DNA of 64,000 nt from Paenibacillus sp. FSL A5-0031. GTDB taxonomy: Bacteria; Bacillota; Bacilli; Paenibacillales; Paenibacillaceae. The stretch lies in assembly GCF_001956295.1 (NCBI RefSeq), contig NZ_MRTD01000008.1, positions 275,868-339,867 on the forward strand. Direction: 5' to 3'. The notes below the pieces were generated by a model. That model saw nothing but the letters and a program-made list of their open reading frames with translations, had not been told where the DNA came from and ran no database searches. Position numbers and translations under genes: made by a program. Below, one piece after another: positions 51,755 through 60,627 of this stretch; position 1 is the first letter of the stretch, and every line of letters begins with the position of its first letter.

Positions 51755-53095
51755 TTACTTATTCACTCTTGCCAAAAGATCCTTCAGCTTCTGTTCAATG
51801 ACTGGCAGCACATCCTCAACCTTCTGCTTTCCGTTCTCTACCCCTGAAAGTTCATTGATGAACAGCTCATTGATTTGAGAGTAATTGGAAATCAAATGAT
51901 TGTACGATTCGAAGCCGTATTTATAAGCGCCTTCGAATACTTGCTTAATGCCTGCTGGATCAATGCCTTCAAAGTTGCTGTAATACTTTTCTGCAGCTGC
52001 TTGGTTGACCGGAGGATTGCCTCCGCTAAGCTCGATCGATTTCTCCTGAATTTCAGTTGTAACCAAGAACTTAATCCACTCCGCAGCTTCCTTCGGATGC
52101 TTCGAATCCTTAAGTACAAACAATGGATCAACGTAAAGCACGCTTCGCACATCGCCTTTTGGACTTACTGGAACCGCAGCAACACCTACTTTAAAGTTGA
52201 AATCTGCAGCGGCAGCAAGGCTCCAAGAACCAACGACAGACATCGCGATTTTACCCGATAGGAACGGATCGCCGAATTGCCCGGATACGGATTGGGAGAA
52301 TGCTGGTGTTGGCGACACTTTCAAATCATGAATGAGACCATAAAGTGTTTTGTACGCATCGATAACATCAGGCTTAGTCAGATTAATTTCGGAAGGTTTG
52401 CCGCCATTTGTCCATGTATCGTCGGAGTAAACATTCGCACCGAAGTATTGAGGACGTTGGTCACGTTCACCAAATCCAAAGTCGACGCCATATTGAGCTT
52501 CCTCCAAATTTTCAGAGTCAACGGTCAGCTTCTTCGCATATTCGACCATTTTGTCGAAAGTCCAGCTTTTATCCTCGTAATCGGTTGGAGGGTAAGGAAG
52601 TCCCGCTTTATCAAAAAGATCCTTGTTGTAAAGCATGACAGTCACGTAGCTATTTAACGGAATACCATAGGTTTTACCATCAACCTTGTAGATGTTCATT
52701 ACGTCTTCCGGAATATTGTAATCCGCTGCTTTGAAGTCTTCAAAATAAGGGGTCATATCCATCAGCATATCTTTATTGTAATATTCCATAAAACCGCCAT
52801 AGCCCCAGTGAGAGGTTACGTCCGGGGCATTTTTCGCGGCAATAGACGATTGCAGCTTGGAATCAAACTGTTCATAAGGTGCTTTAGTCACTTTAACTTT
52901 GATGTTCGGATGTTTTGCTTCAAACTCAGGGATCAGCTTCTCTACAAACGTTCTGTCCGGCGAGTCAATCGTATAATGCGTGATCGTTACCTGCTTTTCT
53001 TTGCCGGAACCCTCGTTTCCGCCGTTTGAGCAAGCGGTTGCAAACATCGATAATGCGAGAATAGCGGTAATGGATAACCATTTCTTGTTCTTCAT
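51755..53095 (-). CDS. Sugar-binding lipoprotein of the importer (ABC family 1)
   Basis: A signal peptide with lipobox Ala-Thr-Ala-Cys (about residue 22) is followed by a Gly/Ser/Asn spacer and a CUT1-type binding fold (Val-Thr-Ile-Thr-His-Tyr at the mature start, Val-Thr-Ser-His-Trp-Gly-Tyr-Gly, Val-Met-Leu-Tyr-Asn-Lys-Asp-Leu-Phe). The protein (446 residues) should sit on the outer membrane face and feed the two permeases encoded just upstream. A longer frame to 53128 is less likely than the ATG at 53095, which follows AAGGGGG. Here the binding protein comes after the permeases, a reversed order compared with the usual one. Confidence 0.92.
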   Translation of the reverse strand: MKNKKWLSITAILALSMFATACSNGGNEGSGKEKQVTITHYTIDSPDRTFVEKLIPEFEAKHPNIKVKVTKAPYEQFDSKLQSSIAAKNAPDVTSHWGYGGFMEYYNKDMLMDMTPYFEDFKAADYNIPEDVMNIYKVDGKTYGIPLNSYVTVMLYNKDLFDKAGLPYPPTDYEDKSWTFDKMVEYAKKLTVDSENLEEAQYGVDFGFGERDQRPQYFGANVYSDDTWTNGGKPSEINLTKPDVIDAYKTLYGLIHDLKVSPTPAFSQSVSGQFGDPFLSGKIAMSVVGSWSLAAAADFNFKVGVAAVPVSPKGDVRSVLYVDPLFVLKDSKHPKEAAEWIKFLVTTEIQEKSIELSGGNPPVNQAAAEKYYSNFEGIDPAGIKQVFEGAYKYGFESYNHLISNYSQINELFINELSGVENGKQKVEDVLPVIEQKLKDLLARVNK

Positions 53096-53137
53096 TCTAA
53101 TTTCCCCCTTGATTTTATTAGATTCCATACAAGCAAG

Positions 53138-53151
53138 CTAAAACGCTTAAC
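53138..53151. promoter_or_regulatory. LacI-type operator-like sequence before the binding-protein gene
   Basis: CTAAAACGCTTAAC resembles the operator consensus seen near 55115, 55293 and 59689 (TTAA..CG..TTAA with a central CG). It sits in the 59-base gap between the permease and binding-protein genes. Symmetry is imperfect. Confidence 0.35.
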
Positions 53152-53154
53152 AAA

Positions 53155-54036
53155 CTATTTAATGCCTGTAAGTACGATTCCCTCAACGAATCTCTTCTGT
53201 GCTACCGCAAACAACACGATAATTGGCAGTACGGAAAGAATCGAAGCGGCCATCAGTAAATTCCAAGGCGCTAAACGAAACTTCGATGACAGCATAGCAG
53301 CCATCCCTACTGGAAGCGTGAAGTTCTCCTGCGAATCTAAGTAAAGTACAGGGGTGAGCAGGTCATTCCAACTCCAAATGAATGAAAATATAGCAACCGT
53401 AGCGAGTGCTGGTCCTGCTAAAGGCAGCGTAATATTCCAGTACAGTCTGAACTCGCTGCAGCCGTCAATCCGGCCGGCGTTATAAAGCTCGTCAGGCAGC
53501 GTAGAGAAAAACTGTCGCAATAAAAAAATCATATAAGCTGACCCAAAGAAAGCGGGCAGAATCAGCGGCAATAACGAATCATGCAGTCCAAGATTCATAA
53601 ATAATAGGAACTGCGGAATCATGATCGCTGGATAAGGAAGCATTAATGTGCTGAGCACTAGCATGAACATAAGCCCGCTGCCTTTTCCCTTATATCTAGC
53701 AAATCCAAAGGCAACGAATGATGAAGAAAGCACCGTTCCAATAACTGTGAATATGCCAACAATCAAGCTGTTCTTATATTGCTGTCCGAATTTAATTTCG
53801 GTATTGGTAAACAATTCACGGAAATTTTCCCACGCAAACACTTTTGGAATGATTGTGGGGGGAAACATAAGCATTTCTTTCGTCGTCTTCAAGGATGTCG
53901 AGAGCATAAACCAAACCGGTGAGAGCATCGTAATTGTTACCGCTAATAAAATAAGAAATCCGACAATTTGCGAAAGCTTTAGCTTTCTTTTGACAATAAT
54001 CCGCTTTGAGCTCGCGTCATGGGTCACTTCACTCAT
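53155..54036 (-). CDS. Sugar ABC transporter permease, MalG type
   Basis: This 293-residue CUT1 permease has six membrane segments and the coupling loop Asn-Ala-Gly-Arg-Ile-Asp-Gly-Cys-Ser-Glu-Phe-Arg-Leu-Tyr-Trp (about 190-204). The ATG overlaps the stop of the partner permease by four bases (ATGA) and follows AAGGAGGGGG. Its hydrophilic N-terminus (Met-Ser-Glu-Val-Thr-His-Asp-Ala-Ser-Ser-Lys) is short. No ATPase gene accompanies it, so a shared MsmX-type ATPase is expected. Confidence 0.92.
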   Translation of the reverse strand: MSEVTHDASSKRIIVKRKLKLSQIVGFLILLAVTITMLSPVWFMLSTSLKTTKEMLMFPPTIIPKVFAWENFRELFTNTEIKFGQQYKNSLIVGIFTVIGTVLSSSFVAFGFARYKGKGSGLMFMLVLSTLMLPYPAIMIPQFLLFMNLGLHDSLLPLILPAFFGSAYMIFLLRQFFSTLPDELYNAGRIDGCSEFRLYWNITLPLAGPALATVAIFSFIWSWNDLLTPVLYLDSQENFTLPVGMAAMLSSKFRLAPWNLLMAASILSVLPIIVLFAVAQKRFVEGIVLTGIK

Positions 54037-54929
54037 TTACTGCCCCCTCCTTCGTAGTAAACGTAACGTTTCGACGTCCTCATGATAAAGTAGGTGACAA
54101 CGAGTACTGCAACGAGTAGGATCCAGGCCATGGTAGACGCGTATCCGTAACGGAAATTTTTGAACGCATTGATGTAAATGTTGTACACGTAAAACCATGT
54201 AGAGTAGTTCGGTCCACCACGCGTGATGGTATAGGCCTGTGTAAACACTTGGAAGGATTCAATGACACCGATGATAAGCTGGAATAGAAAAACGGGCGAA
54301 ATCATTGGAAAGGTTACATTCCAAAATGTTTTCCACCGACCAGCGCCGTCGAGCCTTGCTGCCTCCAGCAGATGAGCCGGCACACCTTGAAGACCCGCTA
54401 AGAAAATAAGCATGCCTGCGCCGAGTCCCCAGAACGACATAATGATGAGCGCCCACAAAGCGTAATTCTCATCCAGGAACCAGTGAATGGGGTCAATTCC
54501 GAAAAAAGATAATCCATAGTTGAACAATCCCGCCTGTGGATTAAATACCCAAAACCATAACAAGGCCATGGATACGCCTGAAATCATACTTGGAAAATAC
54601 ATCGCTGTTCGAAAAAAACCGTTAAAAGGAATCTTCTGATTAATCAAGATTGCAAACATAAGTGATAAAAACAACGTGATAGGAACACTAATAAGCGTGT
54701 ACTTGAGCGTAACCATTATCGAATTATAAAACTGTTCATCCTGAAAGAGCTCTTTGAAATTGTTTAATCCCACGAAAACAGGCGGGTTAATAATATCGTA
54801 GTCTGTGAAGCTGTAGTACAATGATGCGCCTACTGGATATAAAGCAAATATGAGAAAACCAATAATCCATGGCGAAATAAATAAATAAAAGTGTTTGTTT
54901 TCCCGTCTCTGAAATTTGCTGTTCTTCAG
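54033..54929 (-). CDS. Sugar ABC transporter permease, MalF type, probable CTG start
   Basis: With a TTG start at 54821 the frame begins Met-Tyr-Tyr-Ser-Phe-Thr, in the middle of the first membrane segment. Thirty-six codons upstream in the same frame complete a normal N-terminus: Lys-Phe-Gln-Arg-Arg-Glu-Asn-Lys-His-Phe, then Ile-Ser-Pro-Trp-Ile-Ile-Gly-Phe-Leu. No ATG, GTG or TTG lies between the upstream stop (TAG) and 54821. A CTG at 54927-54929 is eight bases after AAGGGGG and gives the family-typical 298 residues, so I take it as the start. The rest has six segments and the coupling loop Leu-Glu-Ala-Ala-Arg-Leu-Asp-Gly-Ala-Gly-Arg. First gene of the importer operon. Confidence 0.75.
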   Translation of the reverse strand: MKNSKFQRRENKHFYLFISPWIIGFLIFALYPVGASLYYSFTDYDIINPPVFVGLNNFKELFQDEQFYNSIMVTLKYTLISVPITLFLSLMFAILINQKIPFNGFFRTAMYFPSMISGVSMALLWFWVFNPQAGLFNYGLSFFGIDPIHWFLDENYALWALIIMSFWGLGAGMLIFLAGLQGVPAHLLEAARLDGAGRWKTFWNVTFPMISPVFLFQLIIGVIESFQVFTQAYTITRGGPNYSTWFYVYNIYINAFKNFRYGYASTMAWILLVAVLVVTYFIMRTSKRYVYYEGGGSK

Positions 54930-55114
54930 TAAAACCGCCCCCTTCCATTTGGTTTCCTATTCCTCTTGGCCTTAAAAGAAGCAAATTTAAAAAACTCTTA
55001 ATCGCTCTCTTGTATGTCCCCTTTTTTCCACCATTACTTTGCTTCTGCATTTCCTCGAAATTGCTTTTCAAATCACCTCTTTTTCTCTCTGTTATTGCTT
55101 TTCATTCACGAAAG

Positions 55115-55128
55115 TTAAACCGCTTTAA
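55115..55128. promoter_or_regulatory. LacI-type operator at the start of the importer transcript
   Basis: TTAAACCGCTTTAA is a near-palindrome with a central CG. It lies just after the -10 of the minus-strand promoter (55140-55168), covering about +5 to +18, where a bound repressor would block transcription. Confidence 0.6.
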
Positions 55129-55139
55129 TATTCAACATG

Positions 55140-55168
55140 AGTTTATACCGACATTCAAAATATGTCAA
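55140..55168 (-). promoter_or_regulatory. SigA-type promoter of the importer operon
   Basis: Minus strand TTGACA (55163-55168), 17-base spacer, TAAACT (55140-55145). It reads toward the permease start at 54929, leaving a leader of about 205 bases. Confidence 0.65.
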
Positions 55169-55292
55169 TTAATATTTTTTTTGTTTATTATGGATTATAG
55201 ATTCCCTTTACCTAGTACAAAAACGTACGGTTTCTGTTTTTGTCTTTACTTGTCTCTTAAAAGTATCAAACGTATATTTTGTCGTATATTTT

Positions 55293-55308
55293 GTTTAAAC
55301 GTTTAAAC
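55293..55308. promoter_or_regulatory. Perfect 16-base palindromic operator, LacI type
   Basis: GTTTAAACGTTTAAAC is a perfect inverted repeat with a central CG. Its centre is 179 bases from that of the operator at 55115, between the divergent promoters. It may serve as an auxiliary operator for DNA looping. Confidence 0.6.
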
Positions 55309-55317
55309 TTTATTATG

Positions 55318-55332
55318 TGAAAGCGCTATTCA
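55318..55332. promoter_or_regulatory. Possible catabolite-responsive (cre-like) site
   Basis: TGAAAGCGCTATTCA resembles the CcpA site consensus TGWAANCGNTNWCA but is one base longer in the right half. It lies ten bases from the 16-base palindrome. Confidence 0.35.
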
Positions 55333-55368
55333 ATTATCGGGTTTTAATTTAGTAAAGGCAGAAGTTAT

Positions 55369-55396
55369 TTGAAAACTCGTGTTTAAATGAGATAAT
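55369..55396 (+). promoter_or_regulatory. SigA-type promoter of the flavin reductase gene
   Basis: TTGAAA (55369-55374), 16-base spacer, GATAAT (55391-55396), about 85 bases before the start codon at 55481. The remainder of 54930-55480 holds only regulatory sites; no gene is seen. Confidence 0.55.
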
Positions 55397-55480
55397 AAAT
55401 ATGAATGCGACTGTTTATCATAATACACGGCAACTCCATATCGAGGGCTTAATAGCATAGAAGAAATGAGATGAAGTGGG

Positions 55481-56023
55481 ATGAATAAGGAAATAAAAAT
55501 CTTGGCTATTTCGGGGAGTCTTCGTCAAAACTCCTCAAATACATCGCTAATGAAGGCTGTCATCGGATTAGCCCCCGAAAACATGAAATTTACTATCTAT
55601 GGCGGGTTAGGCGACCTTCCGCATTTCAACCCTGACATGGATATAGATGAAGGACCGGTGCCTGTCAGAGAGCTGAGAGCACTTCTTGAGGAAACGGATG
55701 GCGTGCTTATATGTACACCCGAATATGGGAACGGTGTTCCTGGCGTTTTGAAAAACGCGCTGGACTGGCTTGTATCCACAACGGCGTTTATGAATAAACC
55801 TACAGCGGTAATTAGTGCCTCACCTACTCCAATGGGCGGGGACAAAGCTCATGCTTCACTTCTGCTTACTCTTAAAATGATTAATGCTGATATTGTCGAG
55901 GGCGGGACATTAATTATTCCACATATTACTTTGAAGCTAAATAAAGAAGGCATGATTACCGATTCCCCATTAAAGCAGGAGTTAATAACCGCGCTTCAAT
56001 CACTTGAGCAGGCTTGCTATTAG
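55481..56023 (+). CDS. NAD(P)H-dependent FMN reductase (flavodoxin-like)
   Basis: The 180-residue protein carries the family motifs: Ser-Gly-Ser-Leu-Arg-Gln-Asn-Ser-Ser-Asn at residues 11-20, which binds the FMN phosphate, and Thr-Pro-Glu-Tyr-Gly-Asn-Gly-Val-Pro-Gly-Val-Leu-Lys-Asn-Ala-Leu-Asp-Trp near 80-97. These are cytoplasmic reductases of flavins, quinones, chromate or azo compounds. The ribosome site is poor (AAGTGGG next to ATG). It diverges from the importer operon and ends at a bidirectional terminator shared with the second LacI gene, so a role in sugar use is not implied. Confidence 0.92.
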   Translation: MNKEIKILAISGSLRQNSSNTSLMKAVIGLAPENMKFTIYGGLGDLPHFNPDMDIDEGPVPVRELRALLEETDGVLICTPEYGNGVPGVLKNALDWLVSTTAFMNKPTAVISASPTPMGGDKAHASLLLTLKMINADIVEGGTLIIPHITLKLNKEGMITDSPLKQELITALQSLEQACY

Positions 56024-56054
56024 ACTTAATAGCGACGCAGCCAAAATAAATAGA

Positions 56055-56102
56055 AAGAGCCAACGCAATTACTATACAAATAGTAATTGCGTTGGCTCTT
56101 TT
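56055..56102. terminator. Bidirectional terminator between flavin reductase and LacI genes
   Basis: AAGAGCCAACGCAATTACTA and its perfect inverse form a 20-bp stem around a short loop. T runs follow on the plus strand (CTCTTTTG) and, more weakly, on the minus strand. Confidence 0.9.
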
Positions 56103-56119
56103 GCTCATTATTCTTAAAC

Positions 56120-57118
56120 TTAACGCCCTCTAGGCGCTCCCGTCGATTTCCTCACCATTAACTCCGGATCAAACTCCATGATCGTATTTCTTTTTGGAGA
56201 ATCCTTGATTAGCTTCAGCAAAATATCTACACCCTGCCGCCCTATTTTCTCAAATGGCAAACGGATGGTTGTCAGCGCAGGATGAAATTCTTCCGCATAG
56301 ATCTGGTCATCGAAACCTACAACGGATACATCTTGAGGAATGCGAACCCCTTCATTTTTGAAAGCATCCATTACACCAAGTGCCATAAAGTCATCTGCTG
56401 CGAATACCGCTGTAGGCAGCTTGCCTGCATCGATCCAGCGCTTGGCAATGGCGTAGCCTGAAGGAATATCAAACGATCCTTGCTCCACTTCAAAAGGCTG
56501 CAAGCCTGCTTCTTCGAGCGCGAACATAAACCCTCTCTCACGCTCACGGCTGCTCAGAAACGGATCTGGTCCGCTAATATGAGCAATTTCGGTATGTCCA
56601 AGGTCAATGAGATGTTTGGTTGCATCATATCCGCCTTTGAAATTATTAACAATAACAGAAGGAACCGTCGGATTGCGCTGCTGATTATCAAGGATGACAA
56701 AAGGAATTTTCCGCTTCTTCAGCTCCATCACATATATATCTGCATTAATTGGCGAGAGCAAAATAACTCCATCTACACGGTCCTCTTGAAACATCGAACG
56801 ATCAAATGAATCCTCGTCCCCCTGCGAGATGGAGAGTGCCAGGAAATAACCCTGCTCTGCCAAGCTATCATTAATTTCTTTGACTACAGCGTCAAGAACA
56901 GTATCATGCAATGTCGTCAAAGTTAGACCGATAATACCGGTTTTGCCGCTTGCAAGACTGCGGGCTGAGGCGTTCGGATGATAGTCCAGGTCCTTCATGG
57001 CCTGCAACACTTTTTCTTTATTTTTCTGGCGCACGGATGTCGACTTATTAAGAACTCGGGATACCGTTACAACCGACAATCCTGACTTCTTGGCAACATC
57101 GAATATACTAACCTTCAT
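56120..57118 (-). CDS. LacI-family repressor (paralog 2)
   Basis: This 332-residue regulator is closely similar to the LacI protein at 50678-51670 along its length. The DNA-reading segment (Phe-Asp-Val-Ala-Lys-Lys-Ser-Gly-Leu-Ser-Val-Val-Thr-Val-Ser-Arg-Val-Leu-Asn) differs there by conservative changes only. Ligand-binding residues such as Gly-Pro-Asp-Pro-Phe-Leu-Ser-Ser-Arg-Glu-Arg-Glu-Arg-Gly are nearly the same. It stands alone between the importer block and the GH3 gene, and probably represses one or both. An operator-like GTTAAACGC lies at 57134-57142 before its start, suggesting autoregulation. Confidence 0.93.
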   Translation of the reverse strand: MKVSIFDVAKKSGLSVVTVSRVLNKSTSVRQKNKEKVLQAMKDLDYHPNASARSLASGKTGIIGLTLTTLHDTVLDAVVKEINDSLAEQGYFLALSISQGDEDSFDRSMFQEDRVDGVILLSPINADIYVMELKKRKIPFVILDNQQRNPTVPSVIVNNFKGGYDATKHLIDLGHTEIAHISGPDPFLSSRERERGFMFALEEAGLQPFEVEQGSFDIPSGYAIAKRWIDAGKLPTAVFAADDFMALGVMDAFKNEGVRIPQDVSVVGFDDQIYAEEFHPALTTIRLPFEKIGRQGVDILLKLIKDSPKRNTIMEFDPELMVRKSTGAPRGR

Positions 57119-57133
57119 TGATGAACCGCTCCT

Positions 57134-57148
57134 GTTAAACGCAATTTA
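57134..57148. promoter_or_regulatory. Weak LacI-operator-like sequence before lacI paralog 2
   Basis: GTTAAACGCAATTTA shares the left half of the regional operator but the right half is degenerate. It lies 16 bases upstream of the start codon. Confidence 0.25.
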
Positions 57149-57319
57149 CATAAACATACCACATTTACCACTAGATTTCACATAAGTTGAGACTTTATTA
57201 GAGTAAATTTATGTTTTATTCCATTGACAGGTCTATATTCTGGTTTTGACCGTAAAAGGCACCTCACATCCCTGCTCAATTGTGGATCGGCATATAAAAG
57301 CTTTGCATTAATTGAATAG

Positions 57320-57354
57320 AAAAAAAGAACCGTCACGCGGAAGGACGGTCCTTT
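57320..57354 (-). terminator. Intrinsic terminator after the GH3 gene
   Basis: GAACCGTC (57327-57334) and GACGGTCC (57344-57351) pair. The minus strand continues into TTTTTTT. The stretch 57149-57319 has no gene. Confidence 0.85.
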
Positions 57355-57376
57355 TGTAAAATCTATTTCGCTCCTA

Positions 57377-59650
57377 CTATGAATGGTTTAATTGGTGAAG
57401 CAAGCCGTTTAACATTTCGTCTGTGAACGCCCCTTGGCTGAAGGACACCAAGCTGCGAAGAGGCATAAATTTCATCATCGCGGCCATCATGTCTGCATTT
57501 TCGTTCTCCTCAGACATCAAGATTCCCATTCCTGCTTGAACCTGCTGCATAATGCCTTGCACGATTGGACCCTTCTCCGTATCGCTTATTAAGTCACCGA
57601 GAAGGCTATTGCGATGATACACAACTTTCAGAGGGACAGTGGATTGAACGCGCAGCGTCTCGCCTAGGACAATATCCTCCGATGAACGCCCAATAAGAAC
57701 AGCAAAGTCTCCGCTCTCGACATGCCAGTCTTTTAGAGCAACATTGTAATAAGCGAAAGATCGTTTATCCAACGTAAACGTTATCTTCTTCTGCTCTCCA
57801 GGCTGCAGCTCTACCTTGGCAAATCCTTTAAGCTCTTTCTCCGGCCGAATCACGGTGCTCTCGACATCTTGAACGTACAGCTGAACGATTTCTTTGCCAG
57901 AGCGTGTTCCTGTGTTCTTAACCGTGACGTGAACGTTTACCGTTTCCGTATCCTTTATTTCCTTGCTGTCTATCAACAGATTTGTGTACTCGAATGTTGT
58001 ATAGCTCAAACCATGCCCAAACGGGAACATCGGCTTAACGCTCTTCGAATCATAGTAACGATATCCGACAAAAATGCCTTCCCGATATTCCGCTCGATCC
58101 GCCTCGCCTGGATAAAACAGAAATGATGGATTGTCGCTTAGCTTAGCAGGAAATGTCTCTGCCAGCTTGCCGGATGGATTCGCTTCTCCGAACAGGACAT
58201 CAGCAATCGCACCGCCAACCGCTTGCCCTCCTAAGTAAGCCTCCAAAATGGCTCCCACCTCGTCAGCCCAAGGCATCTCGATAGCCGAACCATTCATAAG
58301 GACAACAACGACGTTGCTTTGCACACTCGCTACAGCCTTAATCAACTGATTCTGATTACCCGGCATATTTAGATGTTTTCTATCGTACCCCTCAGATTCA
58401 TAACGGTCGGGAAGACCCGCAAATACAACGGCCACATCGGCTTCGCTAGCGGCCTTCTTCGCTTCTTCCACGAGCGCATCATCAATATTATCGTTATCCA
58501 GCGAGTAACCCTCAGCATAAACAATGAATGACGAGTCTCCAGCCAGCTGCTTCATTTCATGCAGTGGATTATCGAGCGCAGTCGGCACGATATGCGAGCT
58601 GCCGCCGCCTTGAAATCTAGGTTTTTGAGCAAATGCGCCAATGACCGCCACTTTTTTTCCTTTGCTAAGCGGCAGCAGCTGTTGTTCATTTTTCAAAAGC
58701 ACCATACATTCACTAGCAACCGTGCGAGCTAGCTGATGATGCTCTCCCACATTGTAGGAAGCGTTCTCTTTTTTCTGATCAACGCTCATAAAGATAATCC
58801 GAAGCAGTCTTGCAACAGCTTGATCGAGCAATTCTACGGATAGCTTGCCGCTTCGAACGGCCTCTATTATTTTTTTGTCGCCACTGCCGTTGCTGGAAGG
58901 CATTTCTAGCTCAAGTCCCGCTGCAAGCGCATCTACTCGCTCATCTACCGCACCCCAGTCGGAGACAACAAAACCTTCATGGCCCCATTCTTCCTTCAAA
59001 ATATCCGTTAACAAAAATTCGTTTTCCGAAGCATACGTTCCGTTTACTTTGTTGTAGGCGCTCATGACCGTCCATGGCTTCCCTTTTTTCACCGCACCCT
59101 CAAAGCTTGCCAAATAAATTTCACGCATCGTCCGCTCGTCGACAACCGCATCGACTGACATCCGGCGGTGTTCTTGATTGTTGAGTGCAAAATGCTTGAG
59201 TGAAGTGCCAACACCCTGGCTTTGTACCCCTTGAATATGGCTTGCCGCCATTTCCGAGGATAGGAAAGGATCTTCAGAAAAGTATTCAAAGTTCCGTCCG
59301 CATAGCGGCGTCCGCTTGATGTTCGCGCCTGGCCCAAGTAAAACAGCCACATCCTCCGCTTGACATTCCTCGCCAAGAGCCACGCCTACCTTTCCAACTA
59401 ATTCACGGTCCCAAGAGCCGGCAAGCCCCGCCGCTGATGGAAAACAGGTAGCAGGAACGCTATCAAAAATACCTACATGATCAGAAGAACCTTTTTGCTT
59501 ACGCAGCCCATGAGGTCCATCCGTTACCATTACAGAAGGAATATGAAGTCGTTCAACACCCTTTAGATGCCAGAAATCGAGCCCCGAGCACATACCTGCT
59601 TTTTCTTCTAAAGTCATTTGGTCAATAAGCGCTTGAATATCCATTTTCAT
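57377..59650 (-). CDS. Glycoside hydrolase family 3 (beta-glucosidase/xylosidase type)
   Basis: The 757-residue protein has the GH3 N-terminal barrel, the C-terminal alpha/beta domain and a final fibronectin III-like domain (about 565-640). The catalytic nucleophile is Asp231 in Val-Val-Ser-Asp-Trp-Gly-Ala-Val. Other GH3 marks are [19 protein letters not shown] and Gly-Arg-Asn-Phe-Glu. No signal peptide is present, so it cleaves oligosaccharides inside the cell, fitting the importer. About 70 residues at the C-terminus follow the Fn3-like domain. The start ATG follows GAGGAGG; a LacI-type operator lies 40 bases upstream. Confidence 0.92.
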   Translation of the reverse strand: MKMDIQALIDQMTLEEKAGMCSGLDFWHLKGVERLHIPSVMVTDGPHGLRKQKGSSDHVGIFDSVPATCFPSAAGLAGSWDRELVGKVGVALGEECQAEDVAVLLGPGANIKRTPLCGRNFEYFSEDPFLSSEMAASHIQGVQSQGVGTSLKHFALNNQEHRRMSVDAVVDERTMREIYLASFEGAVKKGKPWTVMSAYNKVNGTYASENEFLLTDILKEEWGHEGFVVSDWGAVDERVDALAAGLELEMPSSNGSGDKKIIEAVRSGKLSVELLDQAVARLLRIIFMSVDQKKENASYNVGEHHQLARTVASECMVLLKNEQQLLPLSKGKKVAVIGAFAQKPRFQGGGSSHIVPTALDNPLHEMKQLAGDSSFIVYAEGYSLDNDNIDDALVEEAKKAASEADVAVVFAGLPDRYESEGYDRKHLNMPGNQNQLIKAVASVQSNVVVVLMNGSAIEMPWADEVGAILEAYLGGQAVGGAIADVLFGEANPSGKLAETFPAKLSDNPSFLFYPGEADRAEYREGIFVGYRYYDSKSVKPMFPFGHGLSYTTFEYTNLLIDSKEIKDTETVNVHVTVKNTGTRSGKEIVQLYVQDVESTVIRPEKELKGFAKVELQPGEQKKITFTLDKRSFAYYNVALKDWHVESGDFAVLIGRSSEDIVLGETLRVQSTVPLKVVYHRNSLLGDLISDTEKGPIVQGIMQQVQAGMGILMSEENENADMMAAMMKFMPLRSLVSFSQGAFTDEMLNGLLHQLNHS

Positions 59651-59688
59651 TTAAAATCCTCCTCTATTATGTTTCTCATTACACCTAT

Positions 59689-59703
59689 GTTTAAACGCCT
59701 TAA
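59689..59703. promoter_or_regulatory. LacI-type operator before GH3
   Basis: GTTTAAACGCCTTAA matches the regional operator (perfect left half, one-base slip in the right). It overlaps the stop codon of the PAP2 gene and lies about 40 bases before the GH3 start. Confidence 0.5.
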
Positions 59704-60602
59704 GCTCTGAATACAGCATTAGGACTAATTCCTGATCGCTGCTGCAAGAAGGAAGCCGGATACAAATCAACTTTAAACAGCTTGCATATGAAGAGCATGC
59801 TAAAGATTGTAATAAACGCGCCAAACAACACATCCGTTGCAAAATGATCGCCCATAATAATTCGGCTGAATGAGGTACAGCCTCCCCATACAATCGCTAT
59901 TGAGAGCATAATATTACGCCATTTGTTCGCAAACGGCATAAACAGCATCCATACCATCATCGTCCATCCATTCGCAGAGTGCCCTGAAGGAAATGATTTA
60001 TAAACTTCAGATTTGACACCATTTTCTTGAACTCCCTGCGGCATAAACCAGCTTGTAAATTGCGAGTAGTCCCCGTCCATATTTCGGAACCTCATTCTGC
60101 CCCAAAATATTTTCAGCACATTTACGAGCATGATTTCAACAAAAATAATGACTATGCCTGCCCAAGCCGCACGATTGTACATCTTCAAGGTATGAGCTGG
60201 CACCAAATTCAATAACCGCTGAATAATTGCCGCAACTACGATTATGGCAAGCAAACAAATTAGCATCACACCGCCGCCGCTCAGCTCAAAGCCTCGTGAC
60301 AACGCAATCGAAGTGGAAGCAAAACCGCCTAAGATGACAAACAAACCGCTCACAAAACGAATGAAGATTTTTTTGTCTGTTTTCTCATGCCTAGCCGTAC
60401 TAAAGAGAATGCTGCCCGCGATAAATAGGACAATAAATGCCGGATGCTCGCCGAAGTTTTCAAAAAACTGTCCAAACAAGGAGTGTTCCTCGTTATATAT
60501 CGCTTTGGACAAGCTCAAATCAGCAAAACTAAAAACGATCATGACTGCGACCCACAAGAGCGCAAATCCCCAAATAAAGAGACGCATTCCTTTTGATGTC
60601 AT
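59700..60602 (-). CDS. PAP2-family membrane phosphatase
   Basis: The protein has about six to seven membrane segments and the three PAP2 motifs: Lys...Gly-Arg-Met-Arg, Phe-Pro-Ser-Gly-His-Ser, and Ser-Arg-Ile-Ile-Met-Gly-Asp-His-Phe-Ala-Thr-Asp. Such enzymes remove phosphate from lipid phosphates (phosphatidic acid, undecaprenyl pyrophosphate) at the outer membrane face. Two start ATGs (60608, 60602) lie after AAGGGG; the second has the better spacing. It is 49 bases upstream of GH3 and could share its promoter, though the functional link is unclear. A cre site lies in its promoter. Confidence 0.88.
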   Translation of the reverse strand: MTSKGMRLFIWGFALLWVAVMIVFSFADLSLSKAIYNEEHSLFGQFFENFGEHPAFIVLFIAGSILFSTARHEKTDKKIFIRFVSGLFVILGGFASTSIALSRGFELSGGGVMLICLLAIIVVAAIIQRLLNLVPAHTLKMYNRAAWAGIVIIFVEIMLVNVLKIFWGRMRFRNMDGDYSQFTSWFMPQGVQENGVKSEVYKSFPSGHSANGWTMMVWMLFMPFANKWRNIMLSIAIVWGGCTSFSRIIMGDHFATDVLFGAFITIFSMLFICKLFKVDLYPASFLQQRSGISPNAVFRA

Positions 60603-60627
60603 ATCCATACCCCTTTTCGAAAAATGT

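Noticed and set aside
54787..55071. 94-codon minus-strand ORF before the sugar permease
   Set aside because: It is out of frame with the permease, overlaps its first membrane segment, and its product looks like shadow translation.
55010..55306. 98-codon plus-strand ORF over the importer promoter
   Set aside because: The stretch carries a promoter and operators on the other strand; there is no ribosome site, and the Phe-rich product reflects AT-rich DNA.
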